Of a stretch of 64,000 nt of DNA, positions 55,466-64,000 are shown piece after piece. The translations under genes and the position numbers were made by a program. Where the stretch lies: the NCBI GenBank assembly GCA_036971475.1, contig JBAIZL010000002.1, positions 51,506,229 through 51,570,228 of the forward strand, read 5' to 3'. Numbering within the stretch: the first letter of the stretch is position 1; each line of letters starts with the position of its first letter. This DNA is from Prosapia bicincta (taxonomy: Eukaryota > Arthropoda > Insecta > Hemiptera > Cercopidae). Under the pieces are notes generated by a model. The model was not told where the DNA came from. It searched no databases and was given only the letters and a program-made list of their open reading frames with translations.

Positions 55466-56240
55466 AGAAGGAAATAATATTGCATGAGTATGTTCATGTC
55501 TTTTATAGTATAACAAAAAATGTTTAAATAATTTTTTTTTATAACATTAAATATTTTACTGATAGTGACGTGAAAACTAGTTGGGGTAAAAAATTACCCC
55601 GCGCGAGCTCTGGTGTAACGGGTATTAGCGCGAGTCCACTAGGGTTAACAAACAAGGTAGAATGTACAACTCAAACTCGAAGAGTCCAACTATTATTCCC
55701 GACCTCTCAGGTAGTATTCTATTCTTACCTATTATTCCACTGTACTTTCATTTGTTGTGTTGGAGATATAGCACTTACATATCAACACTTTATCAACCGT
55801 AGAAAACCCAACTAATGTTTGGTCGCAAAGAATACAAGGTTGCCCTAAAAGATCATTGGTTTCGAATTTAGGACAATCTGTGAGATAAATAAATGAAGTA
55901 AAATTTCATTGCATGAAAACTTTGCGTTTACTTTGTGTCTATTTAGGTAATATTGAGCTTACAAACTTTAACAAGCAAGATAGAATGTACCACTCAAACA
56001 CGAGGACGTCCATCCCCCCCCCAGTCCAACTATTATTCCCGACCTCTCAGGAAGTATTCTATTCTTACCTATTATTCCACTGTACTTTCATCTGTTGTGT
56101 TGGAGACATAGCACTTACATATCAACACTTTATCTACCGTAGAAAACCCAACTAATGTTTGGTCGCAAAGAATACAAGGTTGCCCTAAAAGATCATTGGT
56201 TTCGATTTTAGGAAAATCTGTGAGATAAATAAATGAAACA

Positions 56241-56782
56241 ATAACTCTTTGAATAATCTTTTAATAATCATAGAATAAGTGAATTTTCGTTCTCCAAAAT
56301 TTAATTTCTTTCATCAAGATAAATTGTATAGAGATGAGGAGAGAATAATTCATCATTAAAATAAAAGATACGGGGATGTAACGATCAACTACTACTGGCA
56401 TTAAAGTTTTGGCAGAATACAGACAGTTAAAGTCAGACAATAGCGAGGGATCCATAAATTTTGTAACTTTATGAACATAGCACTAAATCTGTGTAGATAA
56501 CGTAGCGTCGGATTCTCCCAGCAGCAAAACACATTCCTTGTGTAACTCAGTGTACGCCCGACTTCCAATCCATTCACAAAGGTGACTGTAGGCGAAACGT
56601 AATGGTGGCGGGATGTAATGTGTGAATAGATAGCATAAACAATGTTTTAATAATGATATAATAAAATATTGGTAAAGAGATATATCTATTTAATGAAACT
56701 TTTATTAATGTAACACAGAATATACATTCATAAAAAATACTTCGGTATGTAATATGTATCTGGATAATATTTATGTATGTAT
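56241..56782. other. AT-rich unique DNA
   Basis: No gene or repeat recognised; the ORF at 56261-56455 shows no family features. Confidence 0.35.
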
Positions 56783-56786
56783 ATAC

Positions 56787-56834
<48 letters not shown>
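56783..56834. repeat. (TA)n tract left of hairpin element copy 3
   Basis: TA repeat running directly into the hairpin arm at TTAAAACCACATAGG. Confidence 0.95.
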
Positions 56835-56839
<5 letters not shown>

Positions 56840-57102
56840 CCACATAGGTTATTCAAATACAAGAAAATTTTTTTAATTTATATCCAAAGCTTTTTGTTGG
56901 TAAACAGTACCAACATCATCAGGAATGAAAATTACAATAATGTTTAGTGTAATTTTAATTAATGTAATATTATTTAATTTTAATTATTGTAATAGATTAT
57001 TATAATCTTCATTCCTGATGATGTTGGTACTGTTTACCAACGAAAAGCTTTGGATATAAATTAATAAATATTCTTGTATTTGAATAACCTATGTTGTTTT
57101 AA
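56834..57102. mobile_element. hairpin (foldback) element, copy 3
   Basis: Left arm from 56834 (AACCACATAGGTTATTCAAA) and right arm to 57102 (CTATGTTGTTTTAA) are complementary, with an AT-rich centre of about 60 bases (56940-57000). It matches copy 2 closely and is also bounded by TA tracts. The right-arm hammerhead-like motif is intact; the left arm has AAAA in place of GAAA. Confidence 0.85.
57009..57056 (+). ncRNA. hammerhead-ribozyme-like motif
   Basis: ATTC, CTGATGA, extra T, GTTGG/CCAAC with a 9-nt loop, GAAA, AAGCTT, T, GGAT: every core base present on the plus strand; helix I includes one G-U pair. Confidence 0.45.
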
Positions 57103-57131
57103 ATTATTAAACAAGAAAACGTATTATTATT

Positions 57132-57138
<7 letters not shown>

Positions 57139-57183
<45 letters not shown>
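57139..57183. repeat. (TA)n tract right of hairpin element copy 3
   Basis: TA repeat after an ATTATTATTAT lead-in. Confidence 0.95.
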
Positions 57184-57186
<3 letters not shown>

Positions 57187-57254
57187 CATATATAAAAAGT
57201 TATATATTACATATTAAGTAAACACACAAGCATGCTAAAACACACAGACATTCA

Positions 57255-57258
<4 letters not shown>

Positions 57259-57316
<58 letters not shown>
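57259..57316. repeat. compound (CA)n-(TA)n-(CA)n microsatellite
   Basis: CA repeat to about 57286, TA repeat to about 57310, then a few CA units. Confidence 0.93.
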
Positions 57317-57317
<1 letters not shown>

Positions 57318-59457
57318 TCATAAAGACAAATACACACAAATACAGATTTAATATAAAAAGGTATACAAAATATAATGGATACAAACTATATGAAATAAAT
57401 AGAAGGTACATAATACATTGTACTTTATATTGTTATATGCATCACTCACTCTTCTTTTTTTTGTTTATTCCCTAAATTATTGTGCCTAACTGATACATCT
57501 TTTGTAATAAAGCCCTCATTCGACTGTCTAGAGGTATATACAGTTCGGTTATATGCATGTGTGCTAAACTAAAATTAAAATATTAAACGATATAGTTGAC
57601 CACTGCACCGGATAATGTTTTATAACAAAATATATCACTGATCTACATATTTCTCACATTAAACGTAAGATTGATTTTTAAAAATCCGGTGAGTTTTATT
57701 TTCCATGACAAATCGACGAGACGTTAACATAATTATTAACTCCTTTAATAGTTACCGGTAAATAAACGGTTATTTTTCTTTCACTTATCAACACACTATT
57801 TAATTCCTCTGAAAAATGTAAACATTTCTCATTACGTAATCTGATAAAAATAATTTTAAAACTAATATTTCAGTATTTAATACTTTTGAAGAAAATAATA
57901 CAGTAATCTCTGTTGTAAATAACGATCCCCACGTCTAATAATTTCAACTGTATTACAGAACAGGAAAGTAACTACATTCTGACCTCTAAAGCCATTACAC
58001 GTGCGGGCAAGTGTAATTTATCCTAGCCGAGTAATTGTTTTCGCAGAAGGTGTTAATGATCGTAAATTGCCTAAGTATAATGAACGAGTGCAACATTGTC
58101 GAAATTTTGGCCTGACGACCTGAGGACGGTTAATGACCACATTAGTGTTTGGTTAAATATTAAACTAAAAGTTTAACATTTCTTCCTAAGGTCTTTTTTT
58201 GTCTAGAGTCAAATAATAGTCTTAGAATGGGATTTTACTTAGTGAGTACTACTAATTTTTTATTGATCTTTTGCATTTCAGTTCTTGTGTTTCCGATAAT
58301 GTGTTTCAAGTGATGTAACTGACATTAACCCTTTTAGGCTGTGCAAATTGGTGATGTTAACCCTTTTAATGATTTAAAAAGTCAGGGAATATTACCCGAG
58401 TCGACTCATAAGTAATTAATTAATATTTTATTTACACTGAATTTTTTAAATGATTTGTTGAGTCATCGCACTATTTATTTTTAGGTAGGCCTACTGATTA
58501 ATGCTTGTTCCTTTATATTTTCCTCCCCTTCTATCGCAATAAGATTACTCAATTGTTTGATAATTTTAAAGAAAACCTGTTCAAACGTTCTTTATTTCTT
58601 TTTTTCCTATCACTCAATGCATTATCAATCGCATAATATACAGAAATATGTATATTATGAAGTATATTACGTAAATTTATACTTACCTTATATTACATAA
58701 TCACATACGTATATATTTATATACATGTAATAATAAATATGTAAAATATATATGTATTATGTAACGTTATATATATATATATAGGTAAATAATATATCTG
58801 AATTTATATTTGAGAAATAGAGTATGTATTACTTGTATATTATACATTTTCAAAAATTTGGTTTTTAACTTAAGAATAGAATAGAGAAACATTATACTAT
58901 ATATTTATTAAATAGTTTTCTTTAAGCTACAATGGTTTTCCAAACACTTTCCTAATACGGGCTAGCAATCAATGACGTGTGTAAATATGCAAGCATGGAA
59001 GAGTGTTATTACTTGTATATTTTCATACATTTGCTTTTTTGAAAAAAAATTTATCAATTATTGAAACATTTTCCTAATATATAATGTAGATTTAACGTCA
59101 CTGCGTAGGCTGTTAGCACTGTATATAGCGTACTTAATACCTATACAGTTTTACAATGTATTGTTGCTTGATTTGTTGTATATTTTAATTAGTTTTTTGT
59201 TAGATTAGTCAAACATAATGTTTGATTTTTGTAACTCTATCTTTAATTTTAAACTGATGTCAATATAAGGTTTTTTGGTGTATACCAATCACTGATGATG
59301 ATAATATGGCTCCCAAAATGAGTTTACAAAAAACTATTCTCATATTATATTAGAACTATTAGTTTAGCGAGTAGTTACGCTAAATTTTTCCCGTATTTTT
59401 TTACTAAAAGACAGATACCTATGGTCTACAAGTAAGTAAAGATAACATAAAAAATCA
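57317..59457. other. AT-rich unique DNA
   Basis: TTAACCCTTTTA occurs twice (58325 and 58357), similar to a piggyBac terminus, but without a partner end. A short TA tract lies at 58768-58783. CACTGATGATGATAATATGG at 59291 resembles a retroelement end. No gene is seen. Confidence 0.35.
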
Positions 59458-59583
59458 GTGCTAAGACTCACCACCCTTAACGCCAGGTTAGATTGCTCTA
59501 AATCACGTCCCTGATCTTTAAATTGAAAATCGTTCCGCAGGTCTGAGCCAATACTAGTCCTTTTTATCATCTCAGTTTGATGT
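59458..59583 (-). repeat. dispersed repeat, copy B
   Basis: On the minus strand matches 28600-28716 (CAAACTGAG, TTTTCAATTTAAAG, GAGCAATCTA-CCTG, CGTTAAGG). A 98-codon minus-strand ORF (59364-59660) reads through it and contains QTEMIKRTSIGSDLRNDFQ. In copy A the corresponding frame begins QTEVIKCTALG before diverging, so the repeat may derive from coding sequence. Confidence 0.6.
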
Positions 59584-60147
59584 CTGTATAAACTGATTTG
59601 TAAGGTCAACATAGTTTTATATCTGAAACAAATTTTATTTCTATCAAACCTCAAGATCAAAAAAGAAAGTTATGAGTTATTACATAATCCGAAATTAAAA
59701 TGTCATTTTGGAATTTCAATTATTTTTTAGAAACAATAAAAATAAATAAATATTGTAGTTTAATAATTTTTAAATAAAAAGAAACTAGAAGATAAAATAT
59801 GTTTAGAAACAAAATATCAACAATTAGGTTGGTGGTCTGTTCGTTGGTCCTCGACCTGCTTCTATCTGTGTATCTACTTATAATGGCCGAACGACAACAT
59901 TAACTTCTCTTAGTAATAAACACCTTTGCGAGTTACAAAGAAGGTTAGTACAAATAGAATACGTTATTTATTTAAATAAACAGTTTAAAACATTTCACCA
60001 ACTAACAGTGTTAGCATCTTCATGAACTAACTGTAGCGCAGTTCAATGTCAGATCAAATATTTAATAGGAACGTGGAAACCCGGTTGGTAAAATGCTTTA
60101 AACAGTTAGTTTGTTCCAGTAAATATATTATTACATTTTATAACTGT

Positions 60148-60166
60148 TATATATATATATATATAT
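60148..60166. repeat. (TA)n tract left of hairpin element copy 4
   Basis: Short TA repeat immediately before the hairpin arm. Confidence 0.9.
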
Positions 60167-60503
60167 AACAAGTAAGGATATTCAAATACCAGAATAATTT
60201 ATTATTATATTCAAAACTTTCCGTTGATAAATAGTACCAAAATCATCAGGAACGAATAATATAATAATGCAAGATATAAAACATATGGTAAATTCATAAA
60301 TAATAATTTACATATATATAAATATCTAAATATATCAGAAATCAGATTTATGATATACATCATATATCATAAATATACTTAACATATGTTGCATATCTTG
60401 CATTATTGTATTATTCATTCCTGATGATGTTGGTATTGTTTATCAATGAAAAGCATTGAATATAATTAATAAATAATTATTGTATTTGAATATCCTTAGT
60501 TGT
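60167..60503. mobile_element. hairpin (foldback) element, copy 4
   Basis: Outer arms 60167-60283 and 60383-60503 (landmarks AAGTAAGGATATTCAAATAC, CATCAGGAACGAATAATA, GCAAGATAT) pair imperfectly around a TA-rich centre. It is the most diverged copy: both hammerhead-like motifs have core or helix changes (CAATGAAAAGC on the right, CAACGGAAAG on the left). It is the oldest member seen. Confidence 0.8.
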
Positions 60504-60554
60504 TTTTTATTATAAAACAAGAAAAAAACATACTTTCTATATATATAAAATATA

Positions 60555-64000
<3,446 letters not shown>

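Larger units (their letters stand above)
54254..55644 (+). mobile_element. piggyBac-like element with TIRs and TTAA duplication
   Basis: The left end CCCTAGAGGACTCGCGCG (54254) and right end (inward) CCCTAGTGGACTCGCGCT (from 55644) are terminal inverted repeats flanked by TTAA on both sides (54250-54253, 55645-55648). Subterminal inverted copies of GAGGACTCGCGCGGGGTAA occur at 54259-54277 and 54464-54482, with another related one at 55592-55610. At about 1.39 kb it is much shorter than autonomous elements and keeps only two transposase fragments. The undisturbed TTAA in the second tandem unit (55968-55971) shows the pre-insertion state. Confidence 0.92.
54170..56240. repeat. tandem duplication (~330 bp unit), first copy split by transposon
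   Basis: Unit 1 is 54170-54253 plus 55645-55892; unit 2 is 55893-56240. Shared landmarks in order: ATGAAGTAAAATTTCATTGC, TTTGTGTCTATTTAGG, TAATATTGAGCT, the TTAACAA site, ACTATTATTCCCGACCTCTC, CACTGTACTTTCAT, CATATCAACACTTTATC and TTGGTCGCAAAGAATACAAG. Unit 2 contains a short insertion of C residues (56012-56020). The two matching 80-codon ORFs (55570-55815, 55913-56155) are duplicates of each other and I recognise no function. Confidence 0.88.

Noticed and set aside
55570..56155. Two near-identical 80-codon ORFs as a duplicated gene
   Set aside because: They arise from the tandem genomic duplication; the first starts inside the piggyBac-like element's TIR region, so the shared frame is not an independent gene.
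58325..58370. Two TTAACCCTTTTA motifs as piggyBac ends
   Set aside because: Both face the same way, 32 bases apart, with no partner terminus or transposase remnant nearby.
59285..59345. CACTGATGATGATAATATGG as a hammerhead or retroelement end
   Set aside because: No GAAA element or helices at the required spacing.

Overview
This window is AT-rich, gene-poor, repeat-rich nuclear DNA from a metazoan, most likely an insect. The evidence is: no dense ORFs or operons; very many (TA)n and (CA)n microsatellites; a GT-AG intron inside a transposase relic; a tRNA-derived SINE; Penelope-like, piggyBac-like and Tigger/pogo-like transposable elements; and a short (TTAGG)-type motif like the insect telomere repeat. 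The order is not provable from the sequence; a hemipteran-like genome is only an impression. I found no complete host protein-coding gene, rRNA, ordinary tRNA gene or CRISPR array.

Layout: 0.44-1.06 kb holds a tail-to-tail inverted pair of Penelope-like 3' ends between two (TA)n tracts. 1.1-6.9 kb is mostly featureless, with one unrecognised 102-codon ORF and a trinucleotide-rich tract. 6.96-8.03 kb holds a decayed piggyBac-like transposase 3' half with a possible terminus at TTAA. 8-14 kb is unique AT-rich DNA with compound CA/TA tracts. 14.3 kb holds the first of a family of long hairpin elements. 17.69-18.66 kb is an internally deleted piggyBac-like element with TIRs and an 83-nt intron. 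27.8 kb has a 29-bp minisatellite and 31.4 kb a near-perfect 39-bp-arm hairpin. 36.0-37.0 kb holds a Tigger/pogo-like transposase pseudogene. 38.0-38.5 kb is an unidentified degraded coding segment. 39.6-42.7 kb is the richest locus: a hairpin element, then a nearly full-length Penelope-like element (reverse transcriptase plus GIY-YIG endonuclease, broken by stops and frameshifts), then rearranged terminal repeats and another copy of the hairpin arm. 48.2-48.4 kb is a tRNA-derived SINE. 54.17-56.24 kb is a tandem duplication whose first copy is split by a piggyBac-like element at TTAA, while the second copy keeps the empty site. 56.8-57.1 and 60.2-60.5 kb carry two more hairpin elements.

The most interesting signal is that the hairpin family and the Penelope-like terminal repeats share a hammerhead-ribozyme-like layout: helix I, a CUGAUGA-type core plus one extra U, helix II, GAAA, a self-complementary helix III, and a U or C at the expected cleavage position. 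All of these elements sit against (TA)n tracts. This suggests a Penelope-like retroelement and short hairpin derivatives that share ribozyme ends and a preference for, or production of, (TA)n repeats. The repeats and motifs are directly visible; the ribozyme activity, mobility and targeting are inference.
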